From: Pseudomonas pisciculturae
GTDB taxonomy: Bacteria > Pseudomonadota > Gammaproteobacteria > Pseudomonadales > Pseudomonadaceae
Direction: 5' to 3'
Length of the DNA stretch: 64,000 nt
Assembly (NCBI RefSeq): GCF_015461805.1
Contig: NZ_JACVZE010000008.1
Span: 62,001-126,000, forward strand
In this document: positions 44,191 to 53,034 of the stretch, in pieces
How positions within the stretch are numbered: position 1 is the first letter of the stretch
Layout of the letters: each line of letters begins with the position of its first letter
Position numbers and translations under genes: made by a program
The notes under the pieces: model-generated
What the model was told of the DNA's origin: nothing
Database searches by the model: none
The model's input: the letters and a program-made list of their open reading frames with translations, nothing else

Positions 44191-45387
44191 ATGTCAGCCC
44201 ACCCTCAACACCCTGCCCATATCATCCGCTCGGACGCGGAGGCCATCGAGGTCGCCACGCGCCTGGCTGAACGCTTTGCCGTCGAGGCCAGCGAGCGCGA
44301 CCGCGAGCGTCGCCTGCCCGTTGCCGAGCTCGACGAATTTTCCGCCAGCGGCCTGTGGGGCATCACCATTCCCAAGGCCTACGGCGGCGCCGAAGTGTCT
44401 TATGTGACGGTGGCCGAGGTGATCAAGTTGATCTCCGCCGCCGACCCGTCTCTGGGGCAGATCCCGCAGAATCACCTGGGTGTGGTCGACATCCTGCTGC
44501 AAACCGCCAGCGAGGAACAAAAGCGTTACTACTTCGGCAAGGTCCTGGCGGGTTATCGCTTCGGCAATGCGTTCTCCGAAGCCAAGAGCAAAAACGCCGG
44601 CACCTTTGATACGCAGATTCGCTTGCGTGGCGACACCGCGCAAATCAACGGTGAGAAGTTCTACTGCACCGGCGCGCTGTTCGCCCATATCGTGCCCACC
44701 GTGGGCAATAATGAAAACGACCAGGCGTTCATTGCCTTTATCGAGCGCGACGCGCCAGGCCTGAGCGTGGTCGATAGCTGGGATGGCTTCGGCCAGCGCA
44801 CCACCGCCAGCGGCGGCGTGACCCTTGATGGCGTCACCGTACCGCTGAGTGCGGTGATCCCCGCGCACTTGGCGTTCGATCAACCCACCGCCAACGGCCC
44901 GATTTCACAGATCATCCAAGCGGCTGTTGATACCGGCATCGCGTTGGGTGCGCTTGAACAAGCCAAAATCTATGCCCGGCAAGCGCGCCCGTGGATCGAC
45001 AGCCAACAAGATCACGGCTGGCAAGACCCATTCACCATCGCCGCCATCGGCGACCTGGAGTGGCGCGTACATGGTACCGAAGCCATCCTCGCCAAAGCCG
45101 GCCTGGCGGTAGACCGCGCCCTTGCCGAGCCCAACGAAGACACGGTAGCCAACGCCTCACTGGTCGTCGCCCAAGCCAAAGTGCTGTCGGCCGAAACCGC
45201 CTTGCTCGCCAGCAGCAAACTGTTCGAACTGGCCGGCACCCGCTCGGTCACCGGCAAGCACAACCTCGACCGCTTCTGGCGCAACGCCCGCACCCACACC
45301 CTGCACGACCCGGCCCGCTGGAAATACCACCTGATCGGCAACTTCGTGCTCAACGGCGTGAAACCTGCGCGCCACGCCTGGAACTGA
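44191..45387 (+). CDS. sfnB: SfnB-family acyl-CoA-dehydrogenase-like flavin oxidoreductase
   Basis: A 398-residue protein of the SfnB/DszC class (LWGITIPKAYGGAEVSYVT; EKFYCTGALFAHIVPTVGN; SFGQRT-like region GFGQRTTASGGV). The C-terminus has KHNLDRFWRNARTHTLHDP and LIGNFVLNG. These flavoproteins act with reduced FMN in organosulfur scavenging. Preceded by a GGAG ribosome site and the sigma-54 promoter; 11 bp before the mini-protein gene. Confidence 0.88.
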   Translation: MSAHPQHPAHIIRSDAEAIEVATRLAERFAVEASERDRERRLPVAELDEFSASGLWGITIPKAYGGAEVSYVTVAEVIKLISAADPSLGQIPQNHLGVVDILLQTASEEQKRYYFGKVLAGYRFGNAFSEAKSKNAGTFDTQIRLRGDTAQINGEKFYCTGALFAHIVPTVGNNENDQAFIAFIERDAPGLSVVDSWDGFGQRTTASGGVTLDGVTVPLSAVIPAHLAFDQPTANGPISQIIQAAVDTGIALGALEQAKIYARQARPWIDSQQDHGWQDPFTIAAIGDLEWRVHGTEAILAKAGLAVDRALAEPNEDTVANASLVVAQAKVLSAETALLASSKLFELAGTRSVTGKHNLDRFWRNARTHTLHDPARWKYHLIGNFVLNGVKPARHAWN

Positions 45388-45398
45388 GGAGCTTACCC

Positions 45399-45725
45399 AT
45401 GACCACCCTGAACCTTGCGCGCCAATTGCTGGACAGCACCCGTCGCCACGTTGAAACCAGCACCGACCCGTACGTGATCAGCCGCTTCGGCGACTTGCAG
45501 ATCCGCGTCGACGTAGCCGCTGCCTTGCTCGAACGCGCTGAAACCCACCCAAGCCCGGTCGCTGCCACTGAAGCGCAGATCGCCGCCGCTGAAGCCCTGA
45601 TCGCCGCCAGCAACGCCGAATTCGAACTCACCGGCCAACGCACCGCACTGCCCTCGACCCTCGACGACCCCCTGCGCGCCAAATACCAAGTTGTCGGCAA
45701 CTATCACCTCAACGGAGTGCTGTGA
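45399..45725 (+). CDS. 108-residue protein resembling the C-terminal part of SfnB
   Basis: The protein aligns by eye with the C-terminal helical part of the gene before it: ARQ...DPYVISRFGDLQIRV against ARQ...DPFTIAAIGDLEWRV, then FELTGQRT against FELAGTRS, then KYQVVGNYHLNGV against KYHLIGNFVLNGV. It lacks the N-terminal and beta domains and the FRNARTHTLHDP segment. It has its own start and ribosome site and ends overlapping the monooxygenase start, so it looks like a real gene, not a frameshift. Function unknown; a partner subunit of SfnB is possible. Confidence 0.75.
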   Translation: MTTLNLARQLLDSTRRHVETSTDPYVISRFGDLQIRVDVAAALLERAETHPSPVAATEAQIAAAEALIAASNAEFELTGQRTALPSTLDDPLRAKYQVVGNYHLNGVL

Positions 45726-47104
45726 TGTCCCGTGAAATCCGCTTGAATGCCTTCGACATGAACTGTGTCGGCCACCAGTCTCCTGGCCTATGGGCGCACC
45801 CGCGTGACCGCTCGTGGCAGTACAAAGACCTGGAGTACTGGACCGACCTGGCCAAGATCCTTGAACGTGGCAAGTTCGACGGGCTGTTTATCGCCGACGT
45901 GCTGGGCATCTACGACGTGTACAACGGCAACGGTGACGCAGCGATTCGCCAGGCCACCCAAGTGCCGGTCAACGACCCGCTGTCGCTGATCGCACCGATG
46001 GCGTTGGTGACCGAGCATCTGGGCTTTGGCCTGACGGCCTCGCTGTCCTTCGAGCATCCGTACCCGTTCGCTCGCCGTCTTTCTACGCTGGATCACCTGA
46101 CCAAAGGCCGCATCGGCTGGAACATCGTCACCTCCTACCTGGAAAGCGGCGCCAAGAACCTTGGCCAGAAAGCCCAGACCGAACACGATGCGCGCTACGA
46201 CTACGCCGAGGAATACCTAGAGGTTTGCTACAAACTCTGGGAAGGCAGTTGGGAAGAGGGCGCCGTACTGCGTGACCGCGAGCGCAGGATTTTCAGCGAC
46301 CCAAGCAAAATCCACGAGATTCGCCACGTCGGCAAACACTTCCAGGTGCCCGGCATCCACCTGTGCGAGCCGTCGCCACAGCGCACGCCGGTGCTCTACC
46401 AGGCCGGTGCATCCAGCCGGGGCAAGCAGTTCGCCGCCGAGCAGGCCGAATGTGTGTTCGTCGCCGCGCCGTCCAAGGTGCTGCTGAAAAAGACCGTGGC
46501 CGACATCCGCCGCCGTGCTGCCGAGGCTGGGCGTGATCCGAAGAAGATCCTGATCTTCAACCTGCAAACGGTGATCGTCGGCGAGACCGACGCCAAGGCC
46601 AAGGCCAAGTTCGACGAATACAAATCCTACGTCAGCTACGAAGGCGCGATGGCGCTGATCTCCGGCTGGACCGGCATCGACTTCAGCCAATTCAAGCCCG
46701 ATGAACCGCTCAAGCATGTGCATACCAATGCGATCCAGTCCGCGGTGGAAGCCTTCTCCACAGCAGACCCGAACAAAGTCTGGACGCCCAATGAACTGGC
46801 CGACTGGGTCGGCATCGGCGGCTTTGGCCCATTGTTCGTCGGCAGCCCGGAAACCGTGGCCGACCTGTTGCAGGAGTGGGTGGAAGACACCGATGTGGAT
46901 GGCTTCAACCTGGCCTATGCATTGACCCACGAAACCTTCATCGACGCCGTGGAGTTGTTGGTGCCGGAGTTGCAGAAGCGCGGGGTGTACAAAACCGAAT
47001 ATGCCCAGGGCACGTTGCGCGAAAAACTGTTTGGTGACGGGGATCGGCTGGGCGCCAATCACCCTGGCGCTGGATACCGAGACCTTAAGGCCACTAGCCT
47101 CTAA
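45725..47104 (+). CDS. NtaA/SnaA/DszA-family FMNH2-dependent monooxygenase
   Basis: A 459-residue bacterial-luciferase-fold monooxygenase. LNAFDMNCVGHQSPGLW at the start, FIADVLGIYDVY, STLDHLTKGRIGWNIVTSYL and PVLYQAGASSRGKQFAAEQAE are characteristic of the NtaA/DszA branch, which cleaves C-S or C-N bonds with reduced FMN from a separate reductase (none in this window). ATG 45725 shares a base with the preceding stop; a GTG at 45722 would add one residue. Confidence 0.92.
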   Translation: MSREIRLNAFDMNCVGHQSPGLWAHPRDRSWQYKDLEYWTDLAKILERGKFDGLFIADVLGIYDVYNGNGDAAIRQATQVPVNDPLSLIAPMALVTEHLGFGLTASLSFEHPYPFARRLSTLDHLTKGRIGWNIVTSYLESGAKNLGQKAQTEHDARYDYAEEYLEVCYKLWEGSWEEGAVLRDRERRIFSDPSKIHEIRHVGKHFQVPGIHLCEPSPQRTPVLYQAGASSRGKQFAAEQAECVFVAAPSKVLLKKTVADIRRRAAEAGRDPKKILIFNLQTVIVGETDAKAKAKFDEYKSYVSYEGAMALISGWTGIDFSQFKPDEPLKHVHTNAIQSAVEAFSTADPNKVWTPNELADWVGIGGFGPLFVGSPETVADLLQEWVEDTDVDGFNLAYALTHETFIDAVELLVPELQKRGVYKTEYAQGTLREKLFGDGDRLGANHPGAGYRDLKATSL

Positions 47105-47120
47105 CTGAAACACCTCGGTC

Positions 47121-47214
47121 AATGTGGGAGCTGGCTTGCCTGCGATAGCGGACTGTCAGTTGATAAATGATCAGCTGACCCACCGCCATCGCAGGCAAGC
47201 CAGCTCCCACATTT
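47121..47214. repeat. REP doublet (GAGCTGGCTTGCCTGCGAT)
   Basis: Inverted arms with spacer, between the monooxygenase and the ABC-importer operon; may mark a transcript boundary. Confidence 0.87.
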
Positions 47215-47287
47215 GATCTTCATTGTTTGATAGATACCAGCCAGCGGACCACCGCACGCACACCCCACCAATAGGAGCCTTACCCCT

Positions 47288-48190
47288 ATGAGCGTGCACG
47301 CACTCAAACGGCCGCTGGCCCTGGAATGGCCCGCCGAACTGCTCGGCGACCTGCCCAATGCCCTGGAACAACTGCACCATTGGGCGCAGATCACGCCGCT
47401 GCACACCGCCCTGCGCCACAAACGTCAGGGCCAGTGGTATGCGTGGCGCTGGATCGACGCCTTGCGCGATGTAGAGCGCCTCGCCGATGGCTTGCGCCAG
47501 CAGGGTTTCAGCGAGCAGTCGCGGCTGGCCCTCAGCGGTGCGTTCGAGCCGAACCTGTTGCTGTTGGCCTTGGCTGCCCAGTCCATCGGCGGGCAGGTGC
47601 TGACCGTGGCCGACAACGTCGACCCCGAGGCCCTTCAACACCACTTGTGGCGTATTCAACCCACCCATTCCTATACCCAAAGCCGGCAACACACGCGGTA
47701 TTGGCAAGGCGCCAACCTGCTGGATTTTGCCCAGCTGCTCGGCCCGGCCGACCCCGCGCAACACCTCACCCGTTGGTGGCAACCCAGCGGCGAAACCGCG
47801 TTGTGGAGCGAGGAGGGCACCCACTGGCAGGGCGGCCTGAGGGTGGTGCTGGAGCAATGGCTCAACACCGGCCACGGCCTGGCGTTTCCGGAAGGCCTGG
47901 CCTCGGCGCAGCGTGATCGTGGCGAAGTCGCGCCCACGGGCCTGCTGCTGTCGCCGGCACGTTTGCAGTACCTAGCCGATGAGATCGAAAGCCGCCTGGC
48001 GCCCCACGGCACCTGGCGTCGGCGTCTGTGCGACTGGGCCATTGCGCAGCCACACAGTGGCCTGCGCCGGCTGGTGAAAAACCGCGTGCGCAAACTGCTG
48101 GGTTTTCAGCGCCTGGCCTATATCTGGCAACCGCTTAAATCGACCGCCGAGCCGAGCTGGCTGTATGAATCCAAACGGGACATCGCATGA
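47288..48190 (+). CDS. Shrunken acyl-CoA-synthetase-like protein (no catalytic core)
   Basis: 300 residues. The N-terminus (PLHTALRHKRQGQWYAWRW; LADGLRQQGFSEQSRLALSG; LLLLALAAQSIGGQVLTV) is that of long-chain acyl-CoA synthetases. A later stretch (GTWRRRLCDWAIAQ; VKNRVRKLLGFQRLAYIW) resembles the middle part where FxRxLxDWA and VRxxLG occur. The P-loop (YTSGTTG-type), the YGxTE motif, and the C-terminal lysine domain are missing, so it cannot be an active ligase. It overlaps livG by 4 bp and is the first gene of the transporter operon, where related clusters have a full-length synthetase. Confidence 0.78.
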   Translation: MSVHALKRPLALEWPAELLGDLPNALEQLHHWAQITPLHTALRHKRQGQWYAWRWIDALRDVERLADGLRQQGFSEQSRLALSGAFEPNLLLLALAAQSIGGQVLTVADNVDPEALQHHLWRIQPTHSYTQSRQHTRYWQGANLLDFAQLLGPADPAQHLTRWWQPSGETALWSEEGTHWQGGLRVVLEQWLNTGHGLAFPEGLASAQRDRGEVAPTGLLLSPARLQYLADEIESRLAPHGTWRRRLCDWAIAQPHSGLRRLVKNRVRKLLGFQRLAYIWQPLKSTAEPSWLYESKRDIA

Positions 48191-48957
48191 GCCAAACCAT
48201 TCTCCAAGTGCGGGACATCTCGCTGTCGTTCAAGGGGGTCAAGGCGATCAATGCCTTGTCCTTCGATGTACAGCGCGGCGAGATCTGCGCGCTGATCGGC
48301 CCTAACGGTGCCGGTAAAAGCTCGTTGCTCAATGTGCTCAATGGCGTTTACCGGTTCGACGCGGGCGAGATAGTGTTCGAAGACCAGCACTTTCACCGCA
48401 TCGACCCACTCGGTGCGGCACGGCGGGGCATTGGGCGCACGTTTCAGAACAACGCGTTGTTCAAGAAAATGAGCGTGCTCGACAACATCCTCACCGGCCT
48501 GTCGCGGCATATGCGCAGCACCTTTATCGAACAGGCCCTGGGCCTGCCCCGCGCGCGCCGTGAGGCCGAGACTTTCCGCCTGCGTGCACAGAGCATTCTC
48601 GAATTCCTTGAACTGCAAGCGCACCGGGACGTGTTGGTTGGCAACCTCTCTTATGGCCTGCAAAAGCGCGTGGAGCTGGGCCGCGCGTTGATCGCCGGGC
48701 CCAGCCTGTTGCTGCTCGACGAACCCATGGCCGGCATGAACGCCGAGGAGAAACAGGAAATGGCGCGCTTCGTCGCCGACGTGAACCGCGACCTTGGCAC
48801 CACGGTGGTGTTGATCGAACACGACATCGGCGTGGTCATGGGCTTGTCCCACCACGTCGTGGTGCTGGACTACGGGCGCAAGGTCGGCGACGGCACGCCG
48901 GCCGAAGTGCAGGCCAACCCCGAGGTGATCGCGGCCTACCTGGGAGCGGCGCACTGA
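48187..48957 (+). CDS. Branched-chain-type ABC importer ATPase (LivG-like)
   Basis: A 256-residue ATPase: Walker A GPNGAGKS, Q-loop GRTFQNNALF, an ABC signature reading LSYGLQKRVELGRAL, Walker B LLLLDEPMAG and H-loop EHD. Family HAAT importers take up amino acids, amides, urea or short-chain compounds. Overlaps genes on both sides. Confidence 0.92.
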   Translation: MSQTILQVRDISLSFKGVKAINALSFDVQRGEICALIGPNGAGKSSLLNVLNGVYRFDAGEIVFEDQHFHRIDPLGAARRGIGRTFQNNALFKKMSVLDNILTGLSRHMRSTFIEQALGLPRARREAETFRLRAQSILEFLELQAHRDVLVGNLSYGLQKRVELGRALIAGPSLLLLDEPMAGMNAEEKQEMARFVADVNRDLGTTVVLIEHDIGVVMGLSHHVVVLDYGRKVGDGTPAEVQANPEVIAAYLGAAH

Positions 48958-49838
48958 TGACGTTTTTCCTCGAAACCCTGCTCGGCGGCTTGCTCGCCGG
49001 CACCATGTATTCCCTGGTCGCCATCGGCTTCGTACTGATCTACAAGGCCAGCGGCGTGTTCAATTTTGCCCAGGGCTCGATGCTGCTGTTTGCCGCGCTG
49101 ACCTTTGTCAGCCTGCATGACCAGGGCGTGCCGTTTGCCCTGGCGTTGTTGCTGACGGTAATCGTGATGATCATCGGCGCGCTGCTGATCGAGCGCTTGG
49201 TGCTGCGGCCGCTGGTGAACCGTTCGCAGATCACCTTGTTTATGGCGACCCTGGGCCTGTCATTCATCATCGAAGGATTGGCCCAAGGCTTGATGGGCTC
49301 GCAAGTGCGCGCCCTCGACCTGGGTATCGACGATGTGCCGCTGTTTCTCGGCCCCTTGATGCTCAGCCAGTTCGACCTGATCGCCGCCGCGGCTGCGGTG
49401 GTGCTGGTGACCGTGCTGGCGCTGCTGTTCAACAAAACCCGCATCGGCGTGTCGCTGCGGGCCGTGGCGGATGACACCACGGCGGCGCTGTCCATCGGTA
49501 TCAACCTCAACCGTATCTGGCAGATCGTCTGGGCCGTGGCGGGGGTGGTCGGGCTGGTGGCCGGGCTGCTGTGGGGCGCGCGCCAAGGCGTGCAGTTTTC
49601 ACTGTCGCTGGTGGTGCTCAAGGCCCTGCCGGTATTGATCATCGGTGGCTTCACCTCGATTGGCGGGGCGATTGTCGGCGGGCTGATCGTGGGCGCGGCC
49701 GAGAACCTCGCCGAGGTGTACATCGGTCCGCTGATCGGTGGCGGCATCACGCCGTGGTTCGCGTATGTCTTGGCCTTGGCCTTCCTGTATATCCGCCCCG
49801 CCGGCCTGTTCGGCGAGCGTGCCATTGAGCGAGTCTGA
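48957..49838 (+). CDS. Branched-chain-type ABC importer permease (LivH-like)
   Basis: A 293-residue permease with about eight membrane helices; GLLAGTMYSLVAIGFVLIYK at the N-terminus and ALPVLIIGGFTSIGGAIVGG are LivH signatures. Starts one base before the end of livG. Confidence 0.93.
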   Translation: MTFFLETLLGGLLAGTMYSLVAIGFVLIYKASGVFNFAQGSMLLFAALTFVSLHDQGVPFALALLLTVIVMIIGALLIERLVLRPLVNRSQITLFMATLGLSFIIEGLAQGLMGSQVRALDLGIDDVPLFLGPLMLSQFDLIAAAAAVVLVTVLALLFNKTRIGVSLRAVADDTTAALSIGINLNRIWQIVWAVAGVVGLVAGLLWGARQGVQFSLSLVVLKALPVLIIGGFTSIGGAIVGGLIVGAAENLAEVYIGPLIGGGITPWFAYVLALAFLYIRPAGLFGERAIERV

Positions 49839-49842
49839 AACC

Positions 49843-50892
49843 ATGTCGATCCCTGTCGTGCAAGAAACCGCGCCGTTGTTGCTGATCCAGCGGCGCATTC
49901 CGTGGGGCCTTCTTGGCCTGTTGGCGCTGGCGTTTATCGTGGTGCCGCTGTGGGGCAATGACTATTGGCTCAATGCGATTTTGATCCCGTTCCTCGTGCT
50001 TTCGCTGGCCGGGCTTGGGCTGAATTTGTTGACCGGCTATACCGGACAAACCTCGGTAGGCGCGGCGGGTTTCATGGCAGTTGGTGCATTCGCGACCTAT
50101 GGGTTTTTGCTGCGTCTGCCTGAGCTGGGCTTGCCGGTGGCATTACTCGGTGGCGGGGTTATCAGCGCGTTGGTCGGTTTGCTGTTCGGCCTGCCCAGCT
50201 CGCGCATCAAGGGCTTCTACCTGATGGTCACCACGTTGGCGGCGCAGTTTTTTTTGGAGTGGCTGTTCGTCAAATTCCCGTGGTTCTACAACTATGGCTC
50301 GTCCGGCACCATTTCTGCGCCGAAGCTGGCGTTGTTCGGCCATGACCTCAACACCCCGCTTGGCCGCTACCTGCTGACGTTGGTAACGGTGCTGCTGCTG
50401 ACCTGGACCGCCATCAACCTCGTACGCAGCCAGGTGGGGCGCAACTGGATGGCGATCCGCGACATGGACACCGCCGCCGCCGTGGTCGGCATCCCGGTGG
50501 TGCGCTACAAGCGCCTGGCGTTTGCGGTCAGCTCGTTCTACTTAGGCATTGCCGGCGCGCTATGGGCTTTCGCCTACCTGGGCACCGCCAGCGCCAGCAG
50601 CTTCGATATCAACCGCTCATTCCAGATCCTGTTCATCATCATTATCGGTGGCATGGGCAGCATTGCTGGCAACTTCGTCGGCGCGGCGTTTATCAGTTTG
50701 CTGCCGATCTTTCTTAGCCATGCCGGGCAGGCGTTATTTGGCGGTTCGGTGGATGCGGGGCAGTTGCAGAACCTGCAAAAAATCATCTTTGGCGCGTTGA
50801 TCATCGTGTTCCTGATCAAGGAACCCGAGGGCTTGATTCGCCTGCTGCACAACCTGCGTGACCGTCTGCGGCAGTGGCCGCTGCGCTTCTAA
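49843..50892 (+). CDS. Branched-chain-type ABC importer permease (LivM-like)
   Basis: A 349-residue permease with about ten helices. AGLGLNLLTGYTGQTSVGAA, GLPSSRIKGFYLMVTTLAAQ and FIIIIGGMGSIAGNFVGAA are LivM signatures. ATG 49843 follows the livH stop by 4 bp; a longer overlapping frame from 49738 is rejected because it would start within livH. Confidence 0.93.
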   Translation: MSIPVVQETAPLLLIQRRIPWGLLGLLALAFIVVPLWGNDYWLNAILIPFLVLSLAGLGLNLLTGYTGQTSVGAAGFMAVGAFATYGFLLRLPELGLPVALLGGGVISALVGLLFGLPSSRIKGFYLMVTTLAAQFFLEWLFVKFPWFYNYGSSGTISAPKLALFGHDLNTPLGRYLLTLVTVLLLTWTAINLVRSQVGRNWMAIRDMDTAAAVVGIPVVRYKRLAFAVSSFYLGIAGALWAFAYLGTASASSFDINRSFQILFIIIIGGMGSIAGNFVGAAFISLLPIFLSHAGQALFGGSVDAGQLQNLQKIIFGALIIVFLIKEPEGLIRLLHNLRDRLRQWPLRF

Positions 50893-50910
50893 CTCCTAAG
50901 AGAACTCTCC

Positions 50911-52251
50911 ATGCGTGCATCCTTGAAACGTTCCCTGGTCGGCACCGCCTTCGCGCTGGCTGCACTGGCCGGTGCTGTGCCCCAGGCCGTGGCTTCGGCC
51001 GATCAGCAATTCTTCCCTTTAGCCACCTACCGCGTCGGCGCCTACGCTTCCAGCGGCGTGCAGGTGTGGGCCGGGATGATCGACTACCTGCGCTATATCA
51101 ACGAGGTCGAAGGCGGCATCAATGGGGTGAAATTGGTGTGGCAGGAATGCGAAACCGAGTGGACGGCGGAGAAGGGCATCGAATGCTACGAGCGCTTCAA
51201 GAACGGGCTCGATGGTGCGCCGGTGGCGGTGTACCAGCCCAACGGCGCTCCAGCGGCGTATGCGCTCAGCGAAAGGGCAGAGGTGGACAAGATCCCACTG
51301 ATCACCCTCGGTTACGGGCGCACCGAAGCCACCGACGGCACGGTGTTCCCGTACAACTTCCCGGTGATGCTGACCTTCTACAGCGAAGCCTCGACGCTGG
51401 TGAACTACATCGCCCAGCGCGAGGGCGGGTTCGACAAGCTCAAGGGCAAGAAGATCGCCACGGTCTACCACGACTCGGCCTACGGTCGCGAAACCCTAGG
51501 GCCGCTCAAATTGCTGGCCGAGAAGTATGGCTTTGAGAATATCCAGATCCCGGTGGCCGACCCGGGCAACGAGCAATCCGCGCAGTGGCGCCAAGTACGC
51601 CAGGCCAACCCCGACTGGGTGTTCTTGCGCACGTGGGGCGTGTCTACCCCGGTTGCCGTGAAAACCGCCGCGCGCTTTGGTTTCCCGGTGGACCATATCA
51701 TCGGCGATATCTGGGCCAGCTCCAGCGAAGACGTACTGCCCGCAGGCGCCGCCGCCAAAGGCTACCTGGCCCTCACGCCTTACCCGGCGGGCGCTGATTT
51801 TGAGATCCATAAACGTCTCAAGCAGTACATCCTCGACAAGGGCCACAGCGATCTCAAAGACCTGAAAAACTTCGGCAGCGTCTACTACAACTCGGGCCTG
51901 GTGAACGCCGCCGTGGCGGTAGAAGCGATCCGTACCGGCCAGGCCAAGTTTGGCAAGCGCCCGCTCAATGGCGAAGAAGGGCGCTGGGGCCTGGAGCACC
52001 TGAATATCGACGATGCGCGTTTGAAGGACATGGGCTATCTGGGCCTGATGCAAAACCTCAAGCTTTCGTGCCGCGATCACGAAGGCGGCGGTTCGGCGCG
52101 GGTGCAGCAATGGGACGGTGCCAACTGGACGTTGGTGAGCGAGTGGATTGCAGCAGATCGCGCGCTGCTGCGCCCATTGATCGACGAAAAATCCGCGGCC
52201 TTCGCCAAAGAAAAAGGCCTGACGCCGCGCACCTGCACCGGGGATGAGTAA
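50911..52251 (+). CDS. ABC importer periplasmic substrate-binding protein (family PBP I)
   Basis: A 446-residue exported protein with signal peptide ending near AVASA (residues 24-28) and a type I periplasmic-binding fold (QVWAGMIDYLRYINEVEGGI; GIECYERFKNG; YGRETLGPLKLLAEKYGFE). Longer than LivK (about 370), closer to binding proteins for amides or aromatic/sulfur compounds. Substrate not predictable. Confidence 0.92.
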   Translation: MRASLKRSLVGTAFALAALAGAVPQAVASADQQFFPLATYRVGAYASSGVQVWAGMIDYLRYINEVEGGINGVKLVWQECETEWTAEKGIECYERFKNGLDGAPVAVYQPNGAPAAYALSERAEVDKIPLITLGYGRTEATDGTVFPYNFPVMLTFYSEASTLVNYIAQREGGFDKLKGKKIATVYHDSAYGRETLGPLKLLAEKYGFENIQIPVADPGNEQSAQWRQVRQANPDWVFLRTWGVSTPVAVKTAARFGFPVDHIIGDIWASSSEDVLPAGAAAKGYLALTPYPAGADFEIHKRLKQYILDKGHSDLKDLKNFGSVYYNSGLVNAAVAVEAIRTGQAKFGKRPLNGEEGRWGLEHLNIDDARLKDMGYLGLMQNLKLSCRDHEGGGSARVQQWDGANWTLVSEWIAADRALLRPLIDEKSAAFAKEKGLTPRTCTGDE

Positions 52252-52254
52252 ACC

Positions 52255-53022
52255 ATGAGCCAGCCCGCCGTTGAGTCCGCCATTGCCTCGCTGCTGACGG
52301 TCAATGACATTGAAGTGATTTACGACGGCGCAATCCTGGCGGTGGCCGGGGTGTCGCTGCACGTGCCCAAGAGCGCCATCGTCGCCTTGCTTGGCGCCAA
52401 TGGCGCGGGCAAGAGCACCACCCTCAAGGCGATTTCCGGATTGGTGCGGGCCGAACGCGCCGAGGTCAGCCGGGGTGTGATCGCGTACGACGGGCACGAC
52501 CTGGCCGGCGTCGACCCCAGCCAGCGCGTGCGCCAGGGCATGGTCCATGTGCTGGAAGGCCGCCATGTATTCGGCCAGCTTACGGTGGAAGACAACCTGC
52601 GCAGCGGCGGCTTTGTGCGACGCCTGAGCCGCAAGGACATGGAGCACGACCTGGAGCGTATCTACGCCTGGTTCCCGCGCCTCAAGACCAAGCGCCACAC
52701 CCGCGCCGGCCTAACGTCGGGCGGCGAGCAACAAATGGTCGCCATCGGCCGGGCGTTGATGACCCGTCCTACTTTGGTACTGCTCGACGAGCCGTCCATG
52801 GGTTTGGCGCCTATGATCGTGCAGGAGATCTTCGAGATCATCGCGCAGCTCAACCGTGAGCAGCAGGTGAGCTTCCTGATCGCCGAGCAGAACATCAACG
52901 TCGCGCTGAACTATGCGTCCCACGGCTACGTGCTGGATACTGGCCGAGTGGCCTTGAGTGGCAGCGCCGCGCAGCTGCTGGCACGGGGCGATTTGCATGA
53001 CATTTATCTGGGTAAACAGTAA
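52255..53022 (+). CDS. Branched-chain-type ABC importer ATPase (LivF-like)
   Basis: A 255-residue ATPase with Walker A GANGAGKST, signature LTSGGEQQMVAIGRAL, Walker B TLVLLDEPSMGLAP and AEQN in place of the H-loop region typical of LivF. Completes the importer, 3 bp after the binding-protein gene. Confidence 0.92.
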   Translation: MSQPAVESAIASLLTVNDIEVIYDGAILAVAGVSLHVPKSAIVALLGANGAGKSTTLKAISGLVRAERAEVSRGVIAYDGHDLAGVDPSQRVRQGMVHVLEGRHVFGQLTVEDNLRSGGFVRRLSRKDMEHDLERIYAWFPRLKTKRHTRAGLTSGGEQQMVAIGRALMTRPTLVLLDEPSMGLAPMIVQEIFEIIAQLNREQQVSFLIAEQNINVALNYASHGYVLDTGRVALSGSAAQLLARGDLHDIYLGKQ

Positions 53023-53034
53023 AGGCGAACTTGC

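Noticed and set aside
45399..45725. Frameshifted tail of sfnB
   Set aside because: sfnB already has its own complete C-terminus; this region repeats that part with different sequence and has its own start.
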